A DNA stretch of 64,000 bases, from assembly GCA_950295325.1 (NCBI GenBank), contig OX485803.1, positions 54,143,554-54,207,553 on the forward strand. Direction: 5' to 3'. Below, piece after piece: positions 45,429-56,639 of the stretch (positions are counted from its first letter, which is position 1; every line of letters begins with the position of its first letter). A model generated the notes under the pieces. It saw only the letters and a program-made list of their open reading frames with translations. It ran no database searches and was not told the origin of the DNA. This DNA comes from Polytrichum commune (Eukaryota > Streptophyta > Polytrichopsida > Polytrichales > Polytrichaceae). Position numbers and translations under genes: made by a program.

Positions 45429-45900
45429 CCTAGCTCCCCAAGTTTTGTCAAAATCCTTGATGAGAGCTTCCGCCAAAAACTTATTGATTTTAATCAGTTC
45501 CATTCCCCAGTTCTAAGCCGTTTTGGCGTAGATAATGATCTCGTCCCAAATACGGTGCTTAACCTTGGACTCATGCCATTGTTCGTGGTTAAACACGTTA
45601 TCATTGCGTTCAATCCAGATAGTCCAAAGGGTAATGCCCCTAAGGAGATGCCAAACTTTAATCAACTTGCTGTATTTTTTTGGGATCCTTTCTGCAAACA
45701 AAGCTTGCTTCCAGTTGAACCTTTCGTAATTGCTCGTCCTAACCCCACAAAGTTCATGCATAATGTACGTGGCCCATCTACAAGCTATCCTAGCTTGAAT
45801 ACAATCCCAAATTTTATGTTTAACCGATTTGCTCGTATTAGGCATGCAAAACACACTTTGTTTGGAGATTGAGGCCAGCGCAATGCGGGACCTTCATCCG
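45429..45900 (-). pseudogene. LINE remnant, reverse transcriptase C-terminal (zf-RVT) region
   Basis: The minus strand reads SPNKVCFACLIRANRLNIK (45880-45800 in one frame) and then HKIWDCIQARIACRWATYIM, KLIKVWHLLRGITLWTIWIE and RNDNVFNHEQW in the next. The W-x-x-x-x-E-R-N-x-x-x-F ending is typical of the zinc-binding region at the end of plant LINE reverse transcriptases. The copia element is inserted just downstream. The LINE 5' boundary was not found; its frame has at least one shift near 45800-45850. Confidence 0.75.
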
Positions 45901-47069
45901 TTGACCGCAACCACTGTCGCGCACCTCTCCATGAGGAGTGCCCAAAACACCATGGGCACAAGGGGGACCCCGGAGTGACACCCGGGACTTGTGGCGCCGT
46001 TGGTGAGAGGACGCAAGTGATCTTAGTGTGGGTGAGGGCCCCGGGCGTTGGGAACTCCTCCCACCCACGGAGACTAGGAGGCACGAGGGTTAGGCCATTA
46101 GCTATGCGTAGCTTATGCCGTGGTGATTCCATAAAGCTCAAGAACACCTCAATCGGAGGTGTGAGCTAAGAATTATGGCAATTTGAGTGGGGCGCTGTCC
46201 CGGGACAGCGCCCTGGTACAGCAGTGCCTGGGAGTGATTCCTGGGACTGCCAAGGTTCAAGCAGGCACAACTTCGTCATTACTTGCCTAAATGGGGCAAG
46301 TGAGGAGTCCATCGGCATCTACGTAAAGCATAGATGAAGATGGAGTGGTTACTTGTTAGCATCAGACATCATACAAGGAAGTTATGATGGTCTGAAGCTG
46401 CTAGGGGCTTCTAGGCCCAGCAGCTAAGGGAAAATGTCTACTTGGCCCCAACTCTTGGTAGAGAGACAAGAGGTTTCTTGACGGTGTCGTAGTGTAAATG
46501 CGTACATTATTTACATGTGAACTTATTTTGTGTTGCATTACGATTCTTTGATTTGGAGGAAAGTAAAAGGGAGTAGAAATAGATTACCTTTTTGTTTATT
46601 CTTAGTGACTTTTAGTCTACCTTTTTTTATCTTATCTTTTTTTTTTACTCTTAGTTTACTCTTATTAACCTTTTAGCCTTACTTCTAGTTTTATCCTTAG
46701 TTTATTTTTAGACCATTGGATTATTAGAAGCCATGTGATGAGGATAAGAGGAGGATTTTTGGCCTTATCTCACATGTGTGGTTGGAGAGAAGACTCAGAG
46801 GGAGAGAAGAGGTTGGAGAGAAGAGGGATTTTTTTTTTGGGTTGTTGTTGGAAGCTCATGATGTGTGAGTGGATTTTACGAGAATCTGGAAATAAATAAA
46901 AAAATGCAGGTGTTGTGTTTCATGATGTTGTTTTCTCGAGAGTGATGACTTGCTTGAAGGAAAGTTAGCAAAAACAAAAGTTGTGCTAGTTTGAGTGGAG
47001 GGAGGTCTGTTGGCTCTTGCAAAGAAGGGGTGAGACTTCGACCAACCATAGAAGACGGACAAGCCTTTT
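45901..47069. other. GC-rich then T-rich DNA, no supported gene
   Basis: About 45900-46250 is unusually GC-rich and includes a perfect 22-bp palindrome at 46191-46212. Further right, 46600-46730 is rich in CTTAGTTTACTC-like words. No gene is recognised. Confidence 0.4.
46191..46212. repeat. perfect 22-bp palindrome, SmaI-type CCCGGG centre
   Basis: Reads GGCGCTGTCCC followed by its exact reverse complement GGGACAGCGCC with no spacer. Confidence 0.97.
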
Positions 47070-47650
47070 GTTTGCAACAAACCTTTGAGGAAGTGTATGA
47101 TTAAATCAATTTGGTGTACATATGAAGATTTGAAGACTTGAACAATTTCTAAGATTCAAGTGTGTTGTGGCTTGTGGTTCGTTGTCATTTTTCTTTGTGA
47201 TTCCCAGCCAGATTTGGAGGCTAGTTGTACTTGTGTTTTTTTTGCATCGTAAAATTGTTGCGGATTTTTGTGGAAAACCATAAAAGCCTCATTTCGTGTT
47301 TGTGACAACGAAGTGGGATTGATGACCCACAAGGTTGTATTCTGTTGTTCCCATTGGTGAGGCGCGATTGCTGGTCACCGTGGGTTTGAAAGTTTAGGAG
47401 CCAATCTGTCGGACGTTAGCTCGTGTTCAGACATCCCGTTTTACCCGTCTGAGGCCTATGTTTTCTTATTACCCTACCCTTACCCTTAACCCGTTTAGAG
47501 CCGCAACAGGATAGGCCAACGGGAAAGAGTTTGAAGTTTTGAAGAAACTGAAGACCGAGACTTTTGAAGACAAGAAGATCTGACGGTTTGGCTAGCAAAT
47601 CTAGTTGCAGCCAAAAGCCCAGTGCTTTCCCAAAGCGGACCCCTCTCTAC
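47070..47650 (+). repeat. dispersed repeat R3, copy b
   Basis: Second copy of the 29583-30180 repeat. Differences are mostly transitions and short indels. Past CGACAACGG this copy runs into TGGGGTAGGGGCCCCGCG, while copy a runs into the tandem array. Confidence 0.8.
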
Positions 47651-48052
47651 ACGACAACGGTGGGGTAGGGGCCCCGCGTAGAGTCCTAGAGGCTTATATG
47701 GGTGAGGTGGTGTGGCCTCACCCACCCGAGGCCGAACGGCACGGCCTCCGTGGGCTTTGGCCCAATGTGAGGCCATAGTTGCCTAGTATGCTTCGGGTTG
47801 TTGTAGTGTTGCTCCGGCAATGCGATGATCAACATAAGATTGGATTTTCATGGATAGAAGTCCACATCTAAAGATTGGTTGCCAATTAAGGGGTGAGTCC
47901 CAAAAGCAAAATAAGAGGGTCGGTTCCCCTCTTATGAACTATAAGGTCCGGGGTAGGAGGAGCTAACCATTAGCATGGCGGAATGCGAAGGGTTAGCGCT
48001 CGTAACCTTTGTTAGAAATGGAAATTGGCAAGATTGTTAAGGGGGCTAGCAA
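47651..48052. other. no supported gene
   Basis: A short GC-rich block (47660-47770) is followed by unremarkable DNA. Confidence 0.4.
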
Positions 48053-48612
48053 GGGTTGTGACACACCATGCACCATGAAGCCGAACCATGAAAGATGAAC
48101 TTTTTCATGGTTCAACTTTAACTTCCATGGTCCAATTTCTTCAAAATCGATTCACAAAGCCTTTGTGCCCCTCACTAGGTGTAAACTAAATGCGGACCAA
48201 GAGAAATGACTATGCACCACAAAAAGAATGTGTTGATTTTCTTTTTAATATATGTCCAAAAATGATAGTTTTGAAAGAAAAAATTCAAGTTTGATCATTA
48301 TTTTTTCTTCTCTTGTCTTCTTCTTTTTTTCCCCAAAAAAATTCATTAAAATTTTATTATAACATTATTTCTTGCCATGGCCCTTACTTTTTTCTACCAG
48401 AGCATTTGTTTTTACCTCTCCCACCGCAAAACCTATTGGACCATGTCAGTGGATAATGTAGACCTTAAAATATGTCTTTTGCAAACCTTGAATTCCATGG
48501 TCACTCTGACATTTTTCCTTTGTGTAAAAGGAGGTGGTCCTAGAACGAGTTCAACAACCAATCACAAATTTTACAAGGCTTTGGAACAACTTCATGGTCC
48601 ATTGAACAACCC
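48053..48612. mobile_element. TIR element family T, short copy (560 bp)
   Basis: The ends are inverted: GGGTTGTG...ACCATGAAG at 48053 and the complement CTTCATGGTCCATTGAACAACCC ending at 48612. Outer segments match the long copy at 35462-36615. The interior (about 48190-48374) differs and lacks the 147-bp hairpin. Confidence 0.6.
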
Positions 48613-48865
48613 TTAGTTCCCCCCTTACCCATCTGCACTTTCATTTATGGAATTATCTTGTTCGTTCCATGTCGAAACGTGTAAAATAACTGGACACTGA
48701 TTCCAAAACGTAGTAAACACAATATTCATTAAAAGGAGAGTTTTCTAGTGAATTGAGAGTACATAAAGCAAACTATTAATCCAAGAATGAAATGAAAACC
48801 ACTAGAAAGTTGTAGAGTACAAGTAAAAAAATAACATTTGATTTTCCACCGTAAATTCCGCCGTA

Positions 48866-49147
48866 GTTTCTATTAAAATGAGAGTATGTTAAGTTGGGAA
48901 ATCGACTCATTTAGGTTGACTCAACCTAAATTGACAACATATTGTCCTCATTTAGGTCAACTCAACCTAAATTGACTAACATATTGTCCTCATTTAGGTC
49001 GACTCAACCTAAATTGACAAAATATTGTCCTCATTTAGGTCGACTCAACTTAAATTAACAAAATATTGTCCTCATTTAGGTCGACTCAACCTAAATGAGT
49101 CGATGACTCGATTTCCTAGCTTAACATATTCTCATTTTAATGGAAAC
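48866..49147. mobile_element. 282-bp TA-flanked MITE with an internal 41-bp tandem array
   Basis: The TIRs are about 42 bp with a few mismatches: GTTTCTATTAAAATGAGAGT at 48866 and the complement ATTCTCATTTTAATGGAAAC ending at 49147. TA flanks both ends (48864-48865, 49148-49149), as for Tc1/mariner-type (Stowaway-like) elements, although the terminal sequence is not the usual CTCCCTCC. The interior is a 41-bp tandem array. Confidence 0.7.
48906..49095. repeat. five-copy 41-bp array of self-complementary units
   Basis: CTCATTTAGG starts units at 48906, 48947, 48989, 49030 and 49071 (spacing 41, 42, 41, 41). Each unit contains ATTTAGGT(T/C)GACTCAACCTAAAT, which folds on itself, followed by TGACAAAATATTGTC. 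Confidence 0.92.
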
Positions 49148-49149
49148 TA

Positions 49150-50397
49150 CACGTCTGAAGTATAATCTAGTATTCATCAACCTAACATGACTTTTAGGTG
49201 TCCAAATGGACAATATTATTTTGAGAGGATCCCACTCTCTCAAGATATTGAAATTCGTGTTAGTACATGTCTTGAATACGGGATGCAAATCTAGGAGGGA
49301 TGTCTGTTGGTTTAGGGTTCGGGAGATTTTTGAGCTCAACCAGCTAAAATCTACCCCTTCACAAATTCTACCGGTTTTTTCAGGCTTTGACCGGTTGCAA
49401 ACTTATTGCCATTAATTTGAACCGGCCAATATCCTCTCTTTTTTTTAAGTGCCGGCTCATTTCCTCTTCATTGTAATGACAACTGGCCCAAAACTTAGGC
49501 ATTGATAAGTAAGTTGGTTTTTCAATGTAGCAAAATTATATCTACACCAACATACACCATTCAACAACAATGTCCAAAGAACATATCAACATACAACAAT
49601 AATATGTAATGATATCAACATCCAACAACAATGGTCAATAATTACATACAAGAAAGAACAACAATGATCAACACTTTATCCATAGCAAGAATTAAACCTA
49701 AAATAACTCATCAACCGGTTGATGGCCATGGATTTACTCTTCTATCACACCTAGGTCTTAAAACCTCATATTAGATTTGAGGCCACAACATGATAAAAGA
49801 GTAACCTAACATACCATTATACTATATACAAAAATGAAATTCATCAATTGTTAGAGTCAAAATCAACAGTATCATCTTCACCTTCAAGAGGAAAATGCCC
49901 TGAAAGGTATCTCTTTGGATGTGAAAACAACCATCTAAACTTTGTAGAGTTCCTCCATAAAGCTATGGCTTTCCATCAAGATCACCACGAAGATCTTCCA
50001 TAGACACACTCATAATACATTCTAAACACTAGCTGTCAACAATGAAATGCAATAATGAAGCAAAAGCTTCTCATGTCCGCCATTCATCAAATCACTACAA
50101 ACCTATAACGAACACATAACCTAAACCCTAGAACCAGATGATATCCAGCCCTAGATGACTCAAACTGGATGAAATCCTCCTATTTCACAATTCATCTATG
50201 TAAAAATCCTCCTCCTCAAAATGGTTGCCGATTGAAATCCATTTTATTTTTAAAAGCACCGGTTTCACATCCTCCACTTTCCCAATTCAACCCAATTCAA
50301 CCGGACTTTTCACAAAACCAACCAGCCGCCATTACACTAAATACGGGTTCTCCCCGGACATTGCGTTGCGTTGGTTACGCACTTTTGAAAAGTGTCA
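49150..50397. other. no supported gene; ACAACAATG-rich stretch
   Basis: Around 49320-49410 a weak R1-like phrase (GGGAGATTTTTGAGC, then CTACCGGTTTTTTC) occurs. Between 49550 and 49680 CAACA/ACAATG words recur irregularly. Confidence 0.4.
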
Positions 50398-50408
50398 CTT
50401 ATATAAAG
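50398..50408 (+). promoter_or_regulatory. TATA box
   Basis: TTATATAAAGG, about 100 bp upstream of the ATG at 50506 and followed by a CT-rich leader (CTCATTTCTCTTCCTGCGAG). The spacing is right for a plant Pol II core promoter. Confidence 0.55.
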
Positions 50409-50505
50409 GACGCAGACAGGCTCCTCATCTGCACTCATTTCTCTTCCTGCGAGCCTGAGTTGCGGACTCCGGCATTGGTCCCAGCTTCGTCCGCATTGTG
50501 CTTCA

Positions 50506-52683
50506 ATGGCTGCAGCTGTATCGTTGGGCGAGAGATGGGCCAGTCTTGAGGGATGGAAGTCTTCACTGTAATGCTAGATTAATATTCTTAGGTAACTTGC
50601 AGCTTTTCAACAGGTGATCGGAGTGGTCACGAAGTTGTCAGAATATTGCAGGGCTGTGGGGTGGGGAATTCCTTCTTAGATTTTGGTGAACATCTGGACA
50701 AGCTCTCCAATGCTAGGTTAATACTAGACTTGTGAGGCTGTAGTTCTTCGAATTTGGTGAGCAATGTGAGAGTGAAGAGATTCTAAGCAAGCTACGAGTG
50801 CTGGCATCTCTCTCAGCCAACCATATGACTGGGGGCATTGGAAATTAGAACCAGTACCGAGGCGTGGAGGGAATTCTGAAACTTATGTGGAGGACTAACA
50901 TCTGGTGAGTTATATGTGAATGTGTTGATCAGCTGCTGTGTGTGATTGTTGTTGACAGCCATGCTTCTTTTTGTAAGCTTGCAGTGGTCAATACATGCGT
51001 ACCCGACAAGGGTGAAGTTGGTTCCGTGAATGCCTGCAGGTTTGTAATCATCAGCACAGGAGTAGAAAATTCTCACTTGCTGCAATCCTGTTCTGTGTAT
51101 ATAGTTTAGGCTGGATTTCTACGAACAGATGGTAACTGAACTTTGCAGGATAGCAGATGATCTGTACAACTGTTTCAAGCTGACATTGAATGCCAGGGCT
51201 GGAATTGAGCTGGATTCCATATATTTCCCAGTGTACTTATGTGCTGTATGCAGCCCAAGATGGAATCACCATGGAAGGAAAGTTCCGACGGACTAGAAGT
51301 GGCCCAATTTGAATGGGACCACGAAATTTGCTAATTTGAAATAGAATTTAGAGGGATAGGGGTAGAATGATGAGAGGGGAGGAGGGAAAGGAGTCTCTCT
51401 CTCAACGTCAGTGTTTCTCTCTATATATCTCTCCGTGTGCTCATGCTCATGCCCATTGTCCACTAGGATTGTCAGTAATTTATAGGTTGCGTCTAATTTT
51501 TAGAAAGAGGAAACAGATGCTAGTTTCAGTGAGATAGTCTTAGCATACTATAGAGATTAAACAAGAGGCAGTTCCAGGCAAGTAGTTTGAGCTAGCCACC
51601 CAACTTTGGGCATCCGCAACTGGTCAGATTTATGAGCCAGTATATGAGACAATCAGAATCCTGGATAGAATTGATGCCATCGAAACTTTCATGTATATAT
51701 CTTTGAGTTACAATACTTGCAACCACACACTGGTTGTTTGAAGTCTCATCCATTTACATAGGATTCTGAGGATGTTATAGAGTACCGTGGTTGTGCTTTC
51801 CCTGAGATGTTGTTAATGCAGCTCCTGGTGGTCAGATCAAGTTCTTGAAATGGATGCTATAGATTTTTCGCAATTAAACTTTGTAATTCATAGGTGATCT
51901 ATCAAATCAAATCTTAAGCATTCACATGATCAAAATCTGGAACACTGGAGCTTCACCACATGCAGACGCCTGATCACCATATTATATCAACAATCATTCA
52001 TTTCTAAACCCAGAATGGACCAGAGACTGATCATTCATATGTTTTCAGAGCCCAATTCTGGACGCGAACCCACGAATCATGTAGACACTCATTATTGATA
52101 AAGAGGACCGCGGCAGGTTACTAGTCATTGTTGAAATGTGCTGCTGAATGACTCTTGCAAATGGTCGCAGCCGTACTTGAGAAACACTGGCTATTCAATC
52201 CTTATGGAAAGGGGACCATGTGGCACAGAAAATATCTAGACCTCTAAAGCAAGGCTATAGCTTCTGGATAACCCAGGCCAGATGAAGTGGAAGGTTGTGA
52301 ACTGATCAAGTTTAGACCTCACAATGATAGAAAATTATGTTGTTAAGGTTTATAGAGATGATCACCTGCCTGAGAAGTGTAGTAATGAGAATTTAAAGTG
52401 GTGTCACATTTATTATCGACAGATTTGTCTGTCTCACACAGGCTGTAACCTTAAATGCAATTCAGATCATTAATTTTTTGTGCATTATTTTTATTTTTAT
52501 AAAAATTTGGTTTTTTGGTGTATTTGAACAGAAATTTGTAGACTAGGCTGCAAATCATATGCAAGTCGGAGACTGCATTATCCCTGTGATGCAACATTCT
52601 AAATGGACATTCTGTTGTGCTGCAGGTAGTGGATCCAGGAAATATGTCAAAGAATATCCAGGAGTGTCGCCCCGGTTTTGAAC
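50506..52683 (+). other. gene-like segment, unresolved exons
   Basis: After the TATA box, ATG 50506 opens MAAAVSLGERWASLEGWKSS and ends at TAA 50569, with a CACT|GTAATG donor at 50568. Text from 50603 reads GDRSGHEVVRILQGCGVGNS and DKLSNARLILDL. Further exon-like pieces follow TTGCAG acceptors: RIADDLYNCFKLTLNARAGI from 51149 (open to TAG 51294) and SRKYVKEYPGVSPRF after CTGCAG 52625. AATGCTAG(A/G)TTAATA is duplicated at 50570 and 50709, so part may be a tandem duplication. The first GT...AG gap would be only 35 nt, too short for a usual plant intron. The layout faintly recalls PEX11-type peroxisomal proteins; I do not rely on it. It may be a decayed gene. Confidence 0.25.
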
Positions 52684-53515
52684 CGTCATGCAATGAAACC
52701 TGTGGGTAACCAGGGAGTCAGATTCTTTGTAATAAGTCCTTTTTCCAAAGGAATCCGCATTAACAGGTTTGAAAGTTTCTGAGCTTTGCAATTGTGAGTA
52801 AAGTTCAGATTCATGTCCCAAATATCACACATGTTTCCTGCTACCTACTATTGTACTAGAATCTATGAGTGAATTCTCCCATGTTTTATTTCCACCACAC
52901 ATCTGTCTTACAGAAATATCTCATCAAGTATGTGCAGCTTGAAATCATTTCAAATTATCATTACTGGGATCTCGTATTATATCAATCTTCAAGGTTTAAT
53001 TTGTATTTGCAAGATATATTCTGATCAGTGATACCAAACATGTACTGTAATTTAATATCTGTTATTTGGCATGCACCTACAAATGCTTAGCCCAATTGAA
53101 CAGATTTCTAAAGGTGTAGGTAACTGAAGAGACCATGGATTGTTTTTTATGACACTTAGTTTCATCAGACGGGGATGACCTGCAGCCACTGCCATACATC
53201 CTTATTATTGACAGCTAACCCAAATCAAAAGTGTTGATTCATAATCATGTTGTCATGAGATTTAAGCTTCAAATCTATAAATTGAGAACCTACCGGACAC
53301 TGGTCTGCCTGTATAAAGACACTGGTCCTGAAGCCCTACATGTGTGTAAACATGTTTCAGAAATTCAGATACATGACAAAGTCAAGATGAGGATAATGCT
53401 GGGTCAGTAGCTAAGCGGATGCCAATTCACGCCATGCCTCAAGTGGGGCCAACTTATCCGCAAACACTATTAAAATGTGTGCATGACAGTACTATCATGT
53501 TCTGTGTATGACTAG
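52684..53515. other. no supported gene
   Basis: Intergenic DNA up to the Mutator-type element. Nothing recognised. Confidence 0.4.
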
Positions 53516-53524
53516 TTTGGCATG
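53516..53524. repeat. 9-bp target duplication of the Mutator-type element
   Basis: TTTGGCATG, repeated exactly at 54951-54959. Confidence 0.95.
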
Positions 53525-54950
53525 GGCCGGGGATTCGTGGCACTCAAGTCATCCGGTAACGAAAATCGGATGAGTCCATCAAGAAGCTCGGATGGAGCTT
53601 ACTTTAGTGAAACACCTCCGAGTTGGCATGTAAGACCTATTTTCTCCCTCAAAGTTATTTTATAAATATTAATTAGTTGGAAAGGGGCAATGATCTGGCC
53701 TTGGATGCTCTAAGCCTATTTTCTAACCTCCCATGAGTTGTTTCTAAGGCCATGATGTGGCTTTGAATTCCACATGGTTATTTTGATAAATATCGCAAGA
53801 TATCAACGTGTGCAATATATAATTATGACGTGTTGTCATAGACTCTCTTTTTTGTTCATAATTCATTTATTTTGCACGGGTGTGATTGCTCAAACATTTG
53901 TAATATGTCAAAATAATATATATCACCTTATGATAAATTGGTGAACTAAAAAAATCAATTCAATATTATTATTATTATTCTAAAATAAATAATATACACC
54001 GTGTGATTTTAAAGATAATAAAATATGTGATGAGGATAAATTATTACAATAATTCAGATAGGCTATAGTCAGAAACTCATGATTTTCTGAGTATACCCCA
54101 TCCATAACGTTGTCCCACAAGTCTAATTCCAAATTACATATCATTTATTTATACCTTATATTATATTACCTAAAAAAATAAAATTCATATTTATAAAAAA
54201 AATTGTTATATGCTTTATGTTCTATCTTCATTGTTTCATTTTGGTCATCTTATGAACACTTGCACTAATCTATCATTAGAATGACAAAGATAATTTTAAA
54301 TGGTAAGTCACAACATTATAACCTCAATGTTAATGAGGAGTTTGTAATGTTTTTGACCTCCAAGTTAATTACATGCTTCATTGATGGTTTCACTTTTGGA
54401 ATGAAATCCCAATCAATTGCTTATTTACTAATTAGAAGTGCACATATATATTGGACTTTAGACCTTGAAGGTGAAGTGCACTCAATATGGGATTTGTAGT
54501 CAAGCGGCCTTCAAGAATGCAAGGGCAATGTTTTTTTTCGAAGTTGGGCAAGGCGGACAACAATTTTTGGTTGGGTTTAGAAAATTTCTCTAAAAGGTTG
54601 CCCCGACCCGGATTTGATACCTCCGAAAGTTCGTGAGGGGTGTTTAACGTCCGCCCATGTTAATTTTTCTTTAAAATAACCGGATTAGTAGTGATAGGTT
54701 GGCAACACAAGATGCTCCCACTTGCTTCTATATGAGGCATTATTTATTTTTTATGTCTATACCCCTTTATATTGGTGCCTTAAGTATTAGATTAGACTAG
54801 GATTTTTAAAACTACTAAAACTTGGTATTTTTGAAACCCTTGAGACAAGGAGCCGACGACGTATGGAAGTATCTAAAGTGGTTCATCTCATCCACAAAGA
54901 TGAATGAAGTCTCACTAATGAGAATACATGAGTGCCACGAATCCCCGGCC
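53525..54950. mobile_element. Mutator-type (MULE) element, 1426 bp
   Basis: Perfect 22-bp TIRs begin GGCCGGGGATTCGTGGCACT at 53525 and end with its complement at 54950. An exact 9-bp target duplication TTTGGCATG flanks it. A 9-bp duplication is the hallmark of Mutator-like elements; the TIRs are shorter than in classical Mutator. The only open frame of note (54281-54499 plus, 72 codons) has no transposase signature, so it is non-autonomous. Perfect TIRs and duplication suggest fairly recent movement. On the minus strand near 54615 the phrase GTATCAAATCCGGG resembles a Pol III box B, possibly from an embedded SINE. Confidence 0.88.
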
Positions 54951-54959
54951 TTTGGCATG

Positions 54960-56639
54960 CATGTCCATACTAGCACTGGCATTCATACGTATGAATTATG
55001 AATTGAGAAGATTTAGGGCTCCTTCACACTATAGCCGTCGAAGTCGAGAGGCTGTGGGATTGAGTGGCCAAACTTTGTTGAGAGTCCAAAGAAATGGGTT
55101 GAAAATAGCCAATAAAATATAGTAAGTGGAGCCTTCACATTTTTCACGTTCTTCAATTGAGTGCCCGTGGTTGGTTGGCCTTTGACACATGTAGCAAGTT
55201 ATTCCCTAATATGTAGAGAGATATGCCTAACACAATAAAAAAATTCATTTTAAAATTGAATACTTCACAACAGAGGTGGGACCAATGAACAATTCTACAC
55301 CAACCGGGGGTCTTGGGTCCTGTATATTTCATCTATAGTGGAGGTACTAGGTGGTACTTAGGAATGGCAAAGTGAAAGATATTTCTAGTGTTGTAGAATG
55401 TTATGTAGAGTGGAGGTGTTCATAATTGATCACCTAAGGTGGTGCAAACTTTTCCCATGTAGGAAGATAAAAATCAAGAGGACTATAAATTTTTTGGTAA
55501 TTTTATTCCTTACATTGAAATTACTTGTGAATTTTTGAAGCCAAAAGTTGGTTTGAAGATATTACCAATGTCTAGAGTATGCCATACCCGTTCATTTAAA
55601 CCAGTCATTCCTCCTCACTTTAGCACTAAAACATACGGACATGTGTCATGGCACTATTGGTTCCGGCTTGATCGAAATCTAGTCCTAGTCAAATTGAAAT
55701 TTAGTCCCAACCTACTCGAATTATGCCACCCTATAGATTCCCGATGGGATCCTAATCAGGAATAGGTAGTTCAACTATAATATGTAGTTGGTTTAAGCAA
55801 GTTTGTGGTGTGACACCATGTGCCTTGTGTCTTGTCTCATAGAGACATGAGGGGCACTTGAACTTAATAATCTTTTAGTTTGGCATGTACACATGACACC
55901 CATGCACATGTGGTAGACAAACGGGTAGGTATGTAAGCGGGTGGGTGGGTGGGGCATTAATAGGTCCATAGGTAGGTTACCATTGATGCCATGTGCTCCG
56001 CCAAACCTTATGCTTCTTGCTTTGGTAAGCCTTATCCTCAATGTATAAGAGATATTGATTTCAAAAATAGAACATTTCAGCCGAAGTTATGTGTATATTA
56101 GAATCTAAATCTTTTGATCATGAGATTCGTAAATTTATTACTCTCACTTATAAGTTTTAGATTTCCATGTACAACAACCAATAGTTGTTCAACATGCCAA
56201 GGATTCGTAACACCCATATAAGTTGAGGTGAAAACATTGGGAACCTTGTATTGTTCAAAAGGAAATTTTGAAACTGACCTGGCCTAATATTATCACTTGA
56301 GATCACTCCGAGATCCTGAATTGGTCTAGTGAGACTAGTTGGGGATGAATTTAGCCACGAGCATACATGGGCGAGGTTTTTACCGGACGTCCTAACATGG
56401 ATGATGGGTGGCATAAATTCTAAGCCATAACATAAATTTCACACTATGGACTACGGTCTAGAGCCTAGGATTGCGTTTCAGATAATGGTATTGCAGAAGC
56501 AGTAAAGTTTCAAACAGAGGCGAATCCGACAGACTACAGTTGAGCCATGCAAGGGAGAAGGAAATACTAGTACGGAATTAGAAAGCAAAAGAAGATAACC
56601 ACCACTGAGCAATGTCAGATTTTTTTCCAAACGACAAGT
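54960..56639. other. no supported gene
   Basis: Intergenic DNA. GGTGGGTGGGTGG near 55940 is a small G-rich tract. Open frames are short and without motifs. Confidence 0.4.

Noticed and set aside
16742-47650. R2 and R3 pairs both separated by about 17.5-17.8 kb, suggesting a large tandem segmental duplication
   Set aside because: The sequence between the pairs does not correspond. For example, the minisatellite at 20810 has no partner near 38.5 kb, and family T copies are spaced by 12.6 kb. The similar spacing is coincidence.
54530-54670. SINE on the minus strand inside the Mutator-type element
   Set aside because: A box B-like GTATCAAATCCGGG and a T-tract exist, but no exact target duplication was found, so it stays a note rather than a feature.
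53525-54950. hAT assignment for the 1426-bp element
   Set aside because: The direct repeat is exactly 9 bp (TTTGGCATG) and the terminus is GGCCGG, not the T/CA-N-G of hAT.
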